This document shows, one piece after another, positions 33,717-41,588 of a stretch of 47,735 bases of DNA. Numbering within the stretch: the stretch's first letter is position 1; each line of letters starts with the position of its first letter. Position numbers and translations under genes: made by a program. The stretch spans positions 1 to 47,735 of the forward strand of contig JBGCEZ010000096.1 in assembly GCA_045106735.1 (NCBI GenBank), written 5' to 3'. The notes beneath the pieces are model-generated. The model saw only the letters and a program-made list of their open reading frames with translations. It searched no databases and was not told where the DNA came from. The stretch is from JBGCEZ01 sp045106735. Its GTDB lineage: Bacteria; Planctomycetota; Phycisphaerae; Phycisphaerales; SM1A02.

Positions 33717-36538
33717 ACCAAGAGCAGTACAACGAAGCGCGGTCCATCTTTGCCTTGCTGTGCGATCTGCCGGCGGATCGACGCGCGACCGAGCTCGATC
33801 ACCAGTGCGCGGACCGGCCGGACCTGCGAGCGTTGGTCGAAGACCTGTTGCGGGAAGACGCCCGCGACTCATTCGGACTCGACGGTCCGGCGGTCGTCCC
33901 GGTGACCGGCGACGCGGTGGCCGGACTCGCCCGATCGTTTGTCTCGCGGGGCGGGGACGAAGGTCCGCTGCCCACGCACATCGGCCGCTACCGCGTCATC
34001 CGCATCTGCGGCCGCGGCGGGATGGGCACGGTCTACGAGGCCGAACAAGACCAACCGCGGCGGCGCGTGGCGGTCAAGATGATCCGGCCGGGCATGGTGT
34101 CGACCGAGCTCTTGCGCCGCTTCCGACACGAGGCCGAAATTCTGGGCCGACTGCAGCATCCTGGCATCGCCCAGATCTTCGAGGCCGGAAGCGTCGACGT
34201 TGGCGAAGGCGAACAGCCGTACTTCGCCATGGAGTTCGTCGCCGGCGCTCCACTGCTGCGCCACGCGGCCGAACAGCGTCTGGATTCCCGTGAACGCCTG
34301 GAGTTGATGGCCCGAATCTGCGACGCCGTTCATTACGCCCACGGGTGCGGCATCGTGCACCGCGACCTCAAGCCGGACAACATCATCGTTGGGGCCCCGG
34401 GGACTTCGCTTGATGCCCAGCCGGCGACCGGCGGCCGGCGGGACTCGCGAGTCGGACCGCGGGCCGGACCGCGAAAGGGACCAGACGTCGGCCAGCCCAA
34501 GGTTCTGGACTTTGGGATCGCCCGCGTGACCGACAGCGACGTGCGCATGACCACCCTCGCGACGACGGCCGGGCAGTTGATCGGCACCTTGCAGTACATG
34601 AGCCCCGAGCAGGCGGCGGGCAATCCGCATGAGTTGGACCACCGCAGCGACCTCTACGCCCTTGGCGTGATTCTGTACGAGTTGCTGAGCGGACGCCTGC
34701 CGTACGAGCTCGCCGACCGGACCATTCCACAGTCACTCCGCGTGATCCAGGAAGAGATGCCCACGAGCCTGAGCCGGACCGATGCCACGTTCCGCGGGGA
34801 CGTCGAGATCATCGTCGGCAAGTGCCTGGAGAAGGAGCCCGCCCGCCGTTACGCGTCGGCCGCCGATCTGGCCGATGACCTGCGGCGGCACATGCAAGAT
34901 GAACCCATCAGCGCGCGCCCGCCAAGCGCGATGTACCAACTCCGCAAATTCTCGCGCCGCAATCGCGCGCTCGTCGGCGGCGCGCTCGCGACGTTCCTGG
35001 TGCTCGTGGCCGGCGTGGTGGTGTCCAGCGTTCTGGCCGTTCGGGCCGATCGACTGGCCCGGGTGTCGGCGAGCAACGAGGCAGCCGCCGTGCGACAAGC
35101 CGACGCCGCGCGGGCGGTCATCAGCTTCGTCGCCGATGAAATGCTCGCCTCGGTCGATCCCTCGCGAACGCTGGGCCAGGAAGTGTCGATGCGAGCGGTG
35201 CTTGACGATGCGGCGGCCCGGCTCGATGGACGATTCGAGGAGAAGCCGCTCGTCCGCGCGTCGCTGCATCGCACGATCGGCCGGACGTACCTCGGCCTCG
35301 GCGACGTCGATGGGGCAGCCCGACACCTCGAGGCGGCGGCCACGCTTCGGCGGGAGACGCTCGGCCCGGATCACCGCGAGTCGCTTGAGTCCGAGTCGGA
35401 TCTCGCGGCCCTTCTTGCGTATCGGGGACAGCCGCGGGCGGCGGAAGCGGCCCTCCGAACCGTGCTCGCCCGTCAGTCCGAGCAGCTGGGCGAGGACGAT
35501 TCTTCCACCACCGCGACGCGGTCCCACCTGTCCATTCTCCTGGCGTCTGAAGGACGGGTGGAGGAACTCATCCCCATCCTCGAGCGGGTCTTGAAGGATC
35601 AGCGGGCTCGACTCGGGCCCGAACACCACGAAGCGCTGGCCACCGCAAACAACCTGGGCCTCGCGTACGAATCGATCCGCGATTTTGACGCGGCCGAGTC
35701 ATTGTTTCGAGAAGTCATCAGCATCCAAGACCGGACGACGCCCCCCGATCATCCCGACGCCCTGTCGACTCGGTCCAATCTCGCGTGGCTCCTGTCCGAG
35801 ACCGGCGGGTACGCCGAGGCGGAACAGCTGAGTCGGCAGGTGCTTGAGGCACGCCGGCGGGTCATGGGCGATGAACACGCCGACACGGTGTCGTCCATGA
35901 GCAATCTGGCCGTTCTTCTGCGACGCATGGGCCGGCCGACCGAAGCCGAACCGCTGTTGCTCGAGTCGCTGGCGATCGGCCGGCGAACGCTCGGCTCGGA
36001 CAACGCACGGACCGTGATCGATATCTCGAACCTCGGCAAGTTCTATACGTCCATGGGACGATACGCCGATGGCCTGCCGCTGCTGGAAGAAGCAATCGGC
36101 ATCCTGCGGACCGTCCACCCCGAGGGTTTCTACGGCACCGGCATCACCCTCCGGACGTACGGCACCTGCCTCGCCGGACTCGATCGACCGGCCGAAGCGG
36201 TGGCCGCGTTTGAAGAAGCATGGGAGATCCAGTCCCAGCATCGACCAGTGGAGTCTCCGTGGATGCAAGGCTTGGCGAGGGAACTGGCCGATGCGTACGC
36301 CGCAACGGGCGACGCGGCGGCGGCCGAGGCGTGGCGCGGGCGGGCGGGGAGCGCGGTCGAGGAGGCGGCGGGTCAGGCGACGAGCGAGGGAGCGGGTCAG
36401 GCGGCACGTGAGGGGGCCGCCGGCGAGGGGGCACGCGAGGGCGCCGGTGATGCGGCCGACGAGGCGGTGCGTGACGCGGTGGACGAAGCAGCGCGCAAGG
36501 CGGCCGGTGCGCCGGTGAATGACCCGGATCATCGCTGA
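33713..36538 (+). CDS. Transmembrane Ser/Thr protein kinase with TPR domain, second copy
   Basis: 941 residues from a GTG at 33713 with the strong ribosome site GGAGGGGAG; an upstream in-frame ATG inside the sigma gene is less likely. Kinase motifs: GRGGMGTVYEA, AVKMI (Lys122), HRDLKPDN (Asp218), DFGIARV (Asp266), TLQYMSPEQA and DLYALGVILYELLSG. Between HRD and DFG about 27 extra residues (Arg/Gly/Pro-rich) are inserted compared with the first kinase. A TM helix lies at about 420-443, then a long TPR array (about 510-860) with TPR_12-type units such as ANNLGLAYESIRDFDAAESL. The last ~65 residues are Ala/Glu/Gly/Asp repeats. It is coupled to the upstream ECF gene and presumably controls it. 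Confidence 0.93.
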   Translation: MNQEQYNEARSIFALLCDLPADRRATELDHQCADRPDLRALVEDLLREDARDSFGLDGPAVVPVTGDAVAGLARSFVSRGGDEGPLPTHIGRYRVIRICGRGGMGTVYEAEQDQPRRRVAVKMIRPGMVSTELLRRFRHEAEILGRLQHPGIAQIFEAGSVDVGEGEQPYFAMEFVAGAPLLRHAAEQRLDSRERLELMARICDAVHYAHGCGIVHRDLKPDNIIVGAPGTSLDAQPATGGRRDSRVGPRAGPRKGPDVGQPKVLDFGIARVTDSDVRMTTLATTAGQLIGTLQYMSPEQAAGNPHELDHRSDLYALGVILYELLSGRLPYELADRTIPQSLRVIQEEMPTSLSRTDATFRGDVEIIVGKCLEKEPARRYASAADLADDLRRHMQDEPISARPPSAMYQLRKFSRRNRALVGGALATFLVLVAGVVVSSVLAVRADRLARVSASNEAAAVRQADAARAVISFVADEMLASVDPSRTLGQEVSMRAVLDDAAARLDGRFEEKPLVRASLHRTIGRTYLGLGDVDGAARHLEAAATLRRETLGPDHRESLESESDLAALLAYRGQPRAAEAALRTVLARQSEQLGEDDSSTTATRSHLSILLASEGRVEELIPILERVLKDQRARLGPEHHEALATANNLGLAYESIRDFDAAESLFREVISIQDRTTPPDHPDALSTRSNLAWLLSETGGYAEAEQLSRQVLEARRRVMGDEHADTVSSMSNLAVLLRRMGRPTEAEPLLLESLAIGRRTLGSDNARTVIDISNLGKFYTSMGRYADGLPLLEEAIGILRTVHPEGFYGTGITLRTYGTCLAGLDRPAEAVAAFEEAWEIQSQHRPVESPWMQGLARELADAYAATGDAAAAEAWRGRAGSAVEEAAGQATSEGAGQAAREGAAGEGAREGAGDAADEAVRDAVDEAARKAAGAPVNDPDHR

Positions 36539-37034
36539 TCGAGCCGGCGGGTACTGGGCGACGACGACCATTGGTGCACTCGGACCGGGCGATGGGCTCC
36601 GGTACGTGAGGCAGACGATGGCGGAGACCGCGGCGCATCATCTTGCGGAGTGAAGAACGCGGCGGATCCGCCGGCCAGCGATCATTGGACGAGCGATCAT
36701 TGGGCCTGCGATCACTTGGCGAGCAATCAATAAGCGGTGGCATGACGAAGGGTCGCCACCGACTGGCACACAACATTCCGGGATGCGATGGCGTATCTGC
36801 ACCGCGGGAATGCACAACGCATTCCGCGATGCACGAAACCTCCCACGGGATTCGGACGGAATTCAGGCCCGTCAGACCAGCAACGCAATTGGTCCGAGAT
36901 CAGCACCCAGCCGAGCTTGCGCATGCACGAGACTGTTCGTTCGCCACCGGAAAACGGCGAACGGCCTCTGACGTCCGTTCGCGAAACGAAACCCGGTGTT
37001 CAACTGCCGCACTGTGGCGCCCGGAGAACACTCG
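36539..37034. other. Intergenic leader of aqpZ with repeats and hairpins
   Basis: 496 bases without a gene. It contains a 15-bp tandem repeat (36678-36737), an inverted repeat CGCGGGAATGC/GCATTCCGCG with 5-base loop (36803-36828), and a second perfect 8-bp inverted repeat CGTTCGCC/GGCGAACG with 10-base loop (36938-36963). No T-run follows either hairpin. The sequence is less GC-rich than the flanking genes. Confidence 0.6.
36678..36737. repeat. 15-bp tandem repeat
   Basis: Four units (GCGATCATTGGACGA, GCGATCATTGGGCCT, GCGATCACTTGGCGA, GCAATCAATAAGCGG), decaying from left to right, between the second kinase gene and aqpZ. Confidence 0.8.
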
Positions 37035-37763
37035 ATGAAACTGATGAATCGCGCGGCCGCAGAAGTCTTTGGAACGTTCTGGCTGGTCTTTGGCGGATGC
37101 GGTTCCGCCGTCCTCGCGGCGATGTTCCTGACGGATGGCGCGTCCCCGGTCAACCTCGGCATCGGTTTCGTGGGCGTGGCCCTGGCCTTTGGCCTGACGG
37201 TCATGACGATGGCGTACGCGATCGGTCACATCTCCGGCTGCCACCTCAATCCGGCCGTCTCGCTCGGCCTGGTCGTGGCCAAGCGATTCCCGGCGCGGGA
37301 GTTTCCGGTCTACGTGGCCGCGCAGGTCATCGGCGGAATCGCCGGCGCCGCCGTGCTCTACTTCATCGCGTCGGGCCAAGAGGGCTTTGATGCCGTGGCC
37401 AGCGGATTCGCGTCCAACGGTTTCGGCGATCGTTCGCCCGGCGGGTACGCCATGAGCGCTGCCCTGGCCGCCGAAGTGGTGCTGACGTTCTTCTTCCTGC
37501 TCATCATCTTGGGCGCAACCGACACCCGCGCCCCCGCGGGATTCGCCCCGATCGCCATCGGCCTCGGCCTGACGCTGATCCACCTGATCGGGATCCCCGT
37601 GACCAACCTGTCGGTCAACCCCGCGCGAAGCACCGGCCCCGCCCTCTTCGCCGGCGCCGCGGCCATGGGTCAGCTCTGGCTCTTCTGGGTCGCCCCGCTT
37701 GTGGGTGCCGCCCTGGCCGGCGTCGTCTACCCGCTCATCGCCCCGAAGAACAGCGAGGGCTGA
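37035..37763 (+). CDS. aqpZ: Aquaporin Z
   Basis: 242 residues from the ATG at 37035, with GGAG at good spacing. Six hydrophobic helices and two half-helices with HLNPAVS (NPA at 72-74) and SVNPARS (NPA at 195-197). AEVFGTFWLVFGGCGSAVLA and LTLIHLIGIPVTNLSVNPARSTGPAL match the AqpZ type, with the His before the second NPA and the Arg after it as in water-selective channels. The residue corresponding to E. coli Thr183 appears as Leu (NLSVNPAR), a variant I believe is common outside enterobacteria. It carries rapid water flow across the inner membrane. It is a single-gene unit preceded by a structured leader. Confidence 0.95.
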   Translation: MKLMNRAAAEVFGTFWLVFGGCGSAVLAAMFLTDGASPVNLGIGFVGVALAFGLTVMTMAYAIGHISGCHLNPAVSLGLVVAKRFPAREFPVYVAAQVIGGIAGAAVLYFIASGQEGFDAVASGFASNGFGDRSPGGYAMSAALAAEVVLTFFFLLIILGATDTRAPAGFAPIAIGLGLTLIHLIGIPVTNLSVNPARSTGPALFAGAAAMGQLWLFWVAPLVGAALAGVVYPLIAPKNSEG

Positions 37764-37787
37764 TGTGGAGCGGGACGCGTGGGACCG

Positions 37788-37826
37788 GGTGCGGGTGCGG
37801 ATGCGGGTGCGGGTGCGGGTGCGGGG
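37788..37826. repeat. (GGTGCG)n hexamer repeat
   Basis: About six units of GGTGCG with one GGATGCG variant just downstream of the aqpZ stop, in non-coding DNA. Confidence 0.75.
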
Positions 37827-37968
37827 CGAGGTTTGCAGCACCGCAGGCTTGATGGAGATCTGACACGGCGTGCCCCCCCACGTCTGCCCGGACCAGCCGC
37901 ACGTCGGCTGAATCGGCTACACTCGCGGCGTTGGCGAGCGTTCTCCGGACGCATTCCGATCCAACTCC

Positions 37969-38041
<73 letters not shown>

Positions 38042-38051
38042 TTGGCGATGA

Positions 38052-38072
38052 CGCCCCGCAAGGGGCGTTTTT
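38052..38072 (+). terminator. Rho-independent terminator after tRNA-Gly
   Basis: Stem CGCCCC/GGGGCG around a GCAA tetraloop, followed by TTTTT (38068-38072). Confidence 0.9.
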
Positions 38073-38230
38073 CGTTGGGGTTGTGATCGCAGTGAAGAGC
38101 CCGCGGCGGCTCTGCTTCGACGCACCACATTTGCACCCAATCACGCTGTGTGTCGCTCCAACTGAGACCAGAACTGCGACCGCACTCTTCAGCCGCGCAA
38201 GCGCAATTGGTCCCGGTTCCAACGATCGAC

Positions 38231-38461
38231 TGAGCCCGCACCGTTTCCGCGAGCTGTTCGGTTTGCCATTGACGCAACGACTTGAGAAGGCGACTGCCCT
38301 CGATCGCGCCCAGCCGTCCCCATCAACCTTGAATGACCGGGTCAACGGAAGTGTCACAACTCCGCTGAGATCGTCGAGAAGCAAGCACGATGCAGACTTG
38401 CGACTCGCTCCGAGTCACACCGCCGCCAAGATCTGGTGTCCACGAAAACGGAGGAGGCTCA
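38231..38461. repeat. Interspersed repeat with inverted ends, copy 1
   Basis: About 231 bp with a diverged second copy at 39354-39577 in the same orientation. Shared blocks include TTCCGCGAGCTGTTCGG (38245-38261) and CCAAGATCTGG followed by GTCCACGAAAACGG near the right end. The ends are short inverted repeats (TGAGCC at the left, GGCTCA at the right). No coding content or transposase is seen. It lies upstream of the lipoprotein gene and could carry its promoter. Confidence 0.8.
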
Positions 38462-38553
38462 ACCCTGCCAGGAGTATCATTGGTGCTCGGCCGAGATGCA
38501 CGGTCATACAAGTGTCACGAGAGTTCCGTCGACGGGAGAAGTGGAGTGGCCAA

Positions 38554-39450
38554 ATGATGAGCCCTCGGTATTTCTACACGAGTGCCCGCGCGGCGGTGCT
38601 GCTATCTCTGTCTACGCTCGCAACAGTATCGGTGGGATGTGGAGGAACTTCGCCCTTGCCCGGCGTGAGCATTGGCGAGGCACCAAATCCTGTGGAGACG
38701 GGGCAGAGCGGACCGTCATTCGTAGAGCAGCGAGATGCTCTACTCAGATTGCCCGAGGTCCAATCCAGCGAAGCGTTGGCGCAAATGAGAAGGACGGCTT
38801 TCGGAAGTCGAGACCGCCTCGTCGCGGCAGTGGTCCAAGTGCGCCTGGATGATCCGGAAGAAGCACGAGGATTTGCGGACGCGATGCGAAAGTCTGCGGA
38901 AAATCCGAGACGGACAATCGCGGGAACGACGATCTACTGGGCAGACGTTTCCTTGCAATCGAAGAGCACGAAACTGCTCGCGATCGACTATCTGATGGCA
39001 AGTGATGGGCCTTATGGATTGCAGAATAGCCTGCACAACGTACTTATCTCGGAAGGTTCGTCGGGATTGGAAGAGGCGTGGATGGCGATGGCGATGGAAA
39101 AAGGGCTCGTGTACCTCGAAGCCCTGCGGCCTGGTGGTGCTCAGGAGGTGCGAAGCCTTCACGAACATGTCGAGTTGATTGTGAAAATCCATACGGTGCA
39201 CCGAACGAGGGGATCGACTTCAAGCGCGGCCGTCCGTTTGCTGGACGCAATCGGTGGCCAAGCTGGTGTGGCAGGGTTGCAGCAGATTGCCCGGATTGAA
39301 TCGGCGCAGAGGCCACGGCCAAATGTGGGAATCGAGGAAGCCGGTGCGCGAGTTGAGCCTGACCCGCTTCCGCGAGCTGTTCGGATTGCCACCGGCGCGG
39401 GTGACGCGAGAAGGCGGCCAGCCTTGCCAGCCGCGGCCACCCGTTCATGA
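38554..39450 (+). CDS. Hypothetical lipoprotein in a less GC-rich island
   Basis: 298 residues from the ATG at 38554 (a second ATG follows directly), with GGAG seven bases upstream; the frame is open further upstream into the tRNA but that part is not coding. A type II signal peptide ends in lipobox VSVGC. The mature protein is mostly helical with no domain I recognise; LAIDYLMASDGPYGLQNSLHN and GSSGLEEAWMAMAMEKG are notable stretches. Base composition and codons (AGA, TTA-poor but many A/T-ending codons) differ from neighbouring genes. Residues from about 267 on are encoded by repeat copy 2 and are Arg/Ala/Pro-rich, so the natural C-terminus may have been replaced. The gene is bracketed by the two repeat copies, suggesting acquisition or mobility. 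Confidence 0.7.
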   Translation: MMSPRYFYTSARAAVLLSLSTLATVSVGCGGTSPLPGVSIGEAPNPVETGQSGPSFVEQRDALLRLPEVQSSEALAQMRRTAFGSRDRLVAAVVQVRLDDPEEARGFADAMRKSAENPRRTIAGTTIYWADVSLQSKSTKLLAIDYLMASDGPYGLQNSLHNVLISEGSSGLEEAWMAMAMEKGLVYLEALRPGGAQEVRSLHEHVELIVKIHTVHRTRGSTSSAAVRLLDAIGGQAGVAGLQQIARIESAQRPRPNVGIEEAGARVEPDPLPRAVRIATGAGDARRRPALPAAATRS

Positions 39451-39577
39451 CGGATCCCAACGGAAGCGACACGACCTCACGGAGATCGCCGTGAAGCAAA
39501 CGCGACGCCGACTCATGGCTCGCTCTGGATCACACCATCGCCAAGATCTGGCGTCCACGAAAACGGGGGCAGGCTCA
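39354..39577. repeat. Interspersed repeat with inverted ends, copy 2
   Basis: About 224 bp, direct-orientation partner of the copy at 38231-38461. It begins TGAGCCTG (39354-39361) and ends CAGGCTCA (39570-39577), an exact 8-bp terminal inverted repeat, with imperfect extension inward. TTCCGCGAGCTGTTCGG recurs at 39368-39384. Its first 97 bp overlap the 3' end of the lipoprotein gene. The stretch from its end to the next gene (39578-39739) holds nothing else recognisable except a candidate promoter. Confidence 0.8.
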
Positions 39578-39724
39578 CGGCGCCCATGGTGGACGTCAAT
39601 CCGATCGACCTGATCGCCTCGAAGTTCGCGTTCAGATCGTGTTCAGGAGTCGTTGCGACACAAACGCGGCTCTTGCATCGGCGCATGGCGGTCTCACCCC
39701 AGGTTGCTCTCTCCCTTCGGTCGG

Positions 39725-39730
39725 TAGAAT
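39725..39730 (+). promoter_or_regulatory. Candidate -10 TAGAAT for the Acr3 gene
   Basis: TAGAAT ends nine bases before the ATG; TTGCTC at 39704-39709 could be a weak -35 with a short 15-bp spacer. There is no ribosome site, so a near-leaderless mRNA is possible. Confidence 0.4.
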
Positions 39731-39739
39731 TCGCGCCCC

Positions 39740-40990
39740 ATGACCCAGGCCCCCGACCCCAATCCGACGCCCGAGCTCGAGCTCGATTCGCCTTGCCCAT
39801 CGCCGCCACCGCGGCGGCTCGGCTTCCTGGATCGCTACCTCACGCTGTGGATCTTCCTCGCGATGGGCATCGGCGTGCTGCTTGGCCGATTCGTCCCGGG
39901 GGTGGCCACGGCCCTCGACCGGGTCTCCGTCGGCACGACGAACATCCCCATCGCCGTCGGCCTCATCTTGATGATGTACCCGCCGCTGGCCAAGGTGCGG
40001 TACGAGAAGCTGCCGGAAGTCTTCCGCGACTGGAAGATCCTGGTGCTGTCGCTCGTCCAGAACTGGGTCGTGGGCCCGGTTCTCATGTTCGGTTTGGCCG
40101 TGCTCTTCCTGCGCGACCACCCCGACTACATGATCGGCTTGATCCTGGTCGGCCTGGCTCGCTGCATCGCCATGGTGCTCGTGTGGAACGACCTGGCCCG
40201 CGGCAGCAGCGACTACGCGGCCGGACTCGTGGCGTTCAACAGCATCTTCCAGGTGCTCTTCTTTGGCCTGTACGCGTGGATCTTCATCACGTGGCTGCCG
40301 CCGCTGCTCGGCCTCGAAGGCGCGGTCGTCGACATCTCGATTGGGCAAGTGTTCCAGAGCGTGCTGATCTACCTCGGCATTCCGTTCTTCGCCGGCATGC
40401 TGACGCGCTTCTTCCTGCGGCCAGTGAAAGGCGACGCGTGGTACACCGAACGATTCTTGCCGACGATCGGACCGATCACGCTCGTCGCCCTGCTGTTCAC
40501 GATTCTCGTGATGTTCAGCCTCAAGGGTGACCGCATCGTCGCCCTGCCGATGGACCTCCTGCGCATCGCGATCCCGCTCACGATCTACTTCGTCGTGATG
40601 TTCCTGGTGAGCTTCCTGATGGCCAAGCGGGTCGGCGCCGACTACGAACGGGCCACGACCCTGGCGTTCACCGCGTCGGGGAACAACTTTGAGCTCGCGA
40701 TCGCCGTGGCCATCGCCGTCTTTGGCCTTGGGTCGGGCATTGCGTTTGCGACCGTCGTCGGACCGCTGGTCGAGGTGCCGGTCTTGATCGGCCTGGTGAG
40801 CGTGTCGCTCTGGCTCGGCCGCCGGCTGTACGGAGTGGGCGACGATTCGGCGGGCGATGCACGCGGTGGTCCGCCGAAGCGTGCCGCAGGTGCAGCGGGC
40901 AATGCAGGCGATGCGGGCGACACCGTTCACGCTGGTGACGCGGGTGACAATGGCCACGCCGGCGACTCGGGTGATCCCGCGGCCGGCTGA
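39740..40990 (+). CDS. acr3: Arsenite efflux permease Acr3
   Basis: 416 residues with about ten hydrophobic helices. LTLWIFLAMGIGVLLGRF, ILMMYPPLAKVRYEKLPEVF and VLSLVQNWVVGPVLMF match the N-terminal half of Acr3. GLARCIAMVLVWNDLARGSSDYAA contains the conserved Cys (Cys142), and FTASGNNFELAIAVAIAVFGL is the second signature. The protein expels arsenite (and often antimonite) using the proton motive force. The last ~45 residues are a low-complexity Ala/Gly/Asp/His repeat not found in typical Acr3. No arsR, arsC or other ars gene is adjacent, so it may be constitutive or regulated elsewhere. Confidence 0.93.
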   Translation: MTQAPDPNPTPELELDSPCPSPPPRRLGFLDRYLTLWIFLAMGIGVLLGRFVPGVATALDRVSVGTTNIPIAVGLILMMYPPLAKVRYEKLPEVFRDWKILVLSLVQNWVVGPVLMFGLAVLFLRDHPDYMIGLILVGLARCIAMVLVWNDLARGSSDYAAGLVAFNSIFQVLFFGLYAWIFITWLPPLLGLEGAVVDISIGQVFQSVLIYLGIPFFAGMLTRFFLRPVKGDAWYTERFLPTIGPITLVALLFTILVMFSLKGDRIVALPMDLLRIAIPLTIYFVVMFLVSFLMAKRVGADYERATTLAFTASGNNFELAIAVAIAVFGLGSGIAFATVVGPLVEVPVLIGLVSVSLWLGRRLYGVGDDSAGDARGGPPKRAAGAAGNAGDAGDTVHAGDAGDNGHAGDSGDPAAG

Positions 40991-40998
40991 CGGACCAG

Positions 40999-41016
40999 GC
41001 CCCGCCTTCTCGGGGC
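40999..41016 (+). terminator. Possible terminator hairpin after Acr3
   Basis: Perfect 6-bp stem GCCCCG/CGGGGC with loop CCTTCT, 9 bases after the stop. There is no T-run, so it may be only a weak or factor-assisted terminator. Confidence 0.35.
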
Positions 41017-41105
41017 GACCGAACTGCCCCGCACGTTCCAACGCCGGTCTACCATGTCCCCGCCCCCCCAGCTTTCGATCCCCGGTTCCCCGTGATACGC
41101 CAACC

Positions 41106-41522
41106 ATGACTTCACCGAACGCGCTCCCCGGCCTTGCGCCGGTCATCCTCTCGTGCCCTGATCCAATGATGTTCACCGACGCGGCGGCCCGCATCGAAGT
41201 GTGCAACAACCCGCTCGCCCGCGTGCTGGGCTTCGAACGTTCAGCCGACCTGCTTGGCGCGACGCTTGAGGAGATCCTTGGGGCGTTCGAACGCATGGTG
41301 CCGCCCGACGAACTGGATGACTTCCGTGCGCGACAGGCGGCGATCGTCGCCCGCATGAACCTCAATCGCGATCCCGCGGCCGAAGACACGCAGACGTTTC
41401 TTCTGCAAGGCCCGGGATTCGAAGGCCCGCACGAGATTCGCGCCCGGATCTGGGCCATCTTCGACGGGTCGGATACGCATCCCGTCGGCGCGATTTCGCA
41501 CTACACGGTGACGGCCCTCTGA
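41106..41522 (+). CDS. Stand-alone PAS domain protein
   Basis: 138 residues that consist of little more than one PAS domain. PDPMMFTDAAARIEVCNNPLARVLGFERSADLLGATLEEIL is the N-terminal PAS core, with the typical GF/N positions; the C-terminal part has IRARIWAIFDGSDTHPVGAISHYTVTAL as the last PAS strands. No output domain is fused. It could act as a small-molecule or redox sensor that binds another protein. There is no obvious ribosome site at the ATG; an open frame continues upstream but is not PAS-like. It converges on the S9 peptidase gene. Confidence 0.75.
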   Translation: MTSPNALPGLAPVILSCPDPMMFTDAAARIEVCNNPLARVLGFERSADLLGATLEEILGAFERMVPPDELDDFRARQAAIVARMNLNRDPAAEDTQTFLLQGPGFEGPHEIRARIWAIFDGSDTHPVGAISHYTVTAL

Positions 41523-41588
41523 CGACGCCCACCGTCGCCGGCTGCTCATCTCCCACATCCCCCCGCCTACCGCACCTATCCCCCGCGC

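Noticed and set aside
38231..39577. Integron-like cassette with attC sites
   Set aside because: GTTGAGC and GCTCAAC look like core sites, but they occur in the wrong order (GTT first, AAC last), the repeats are over 220 bp and no integrase is present.
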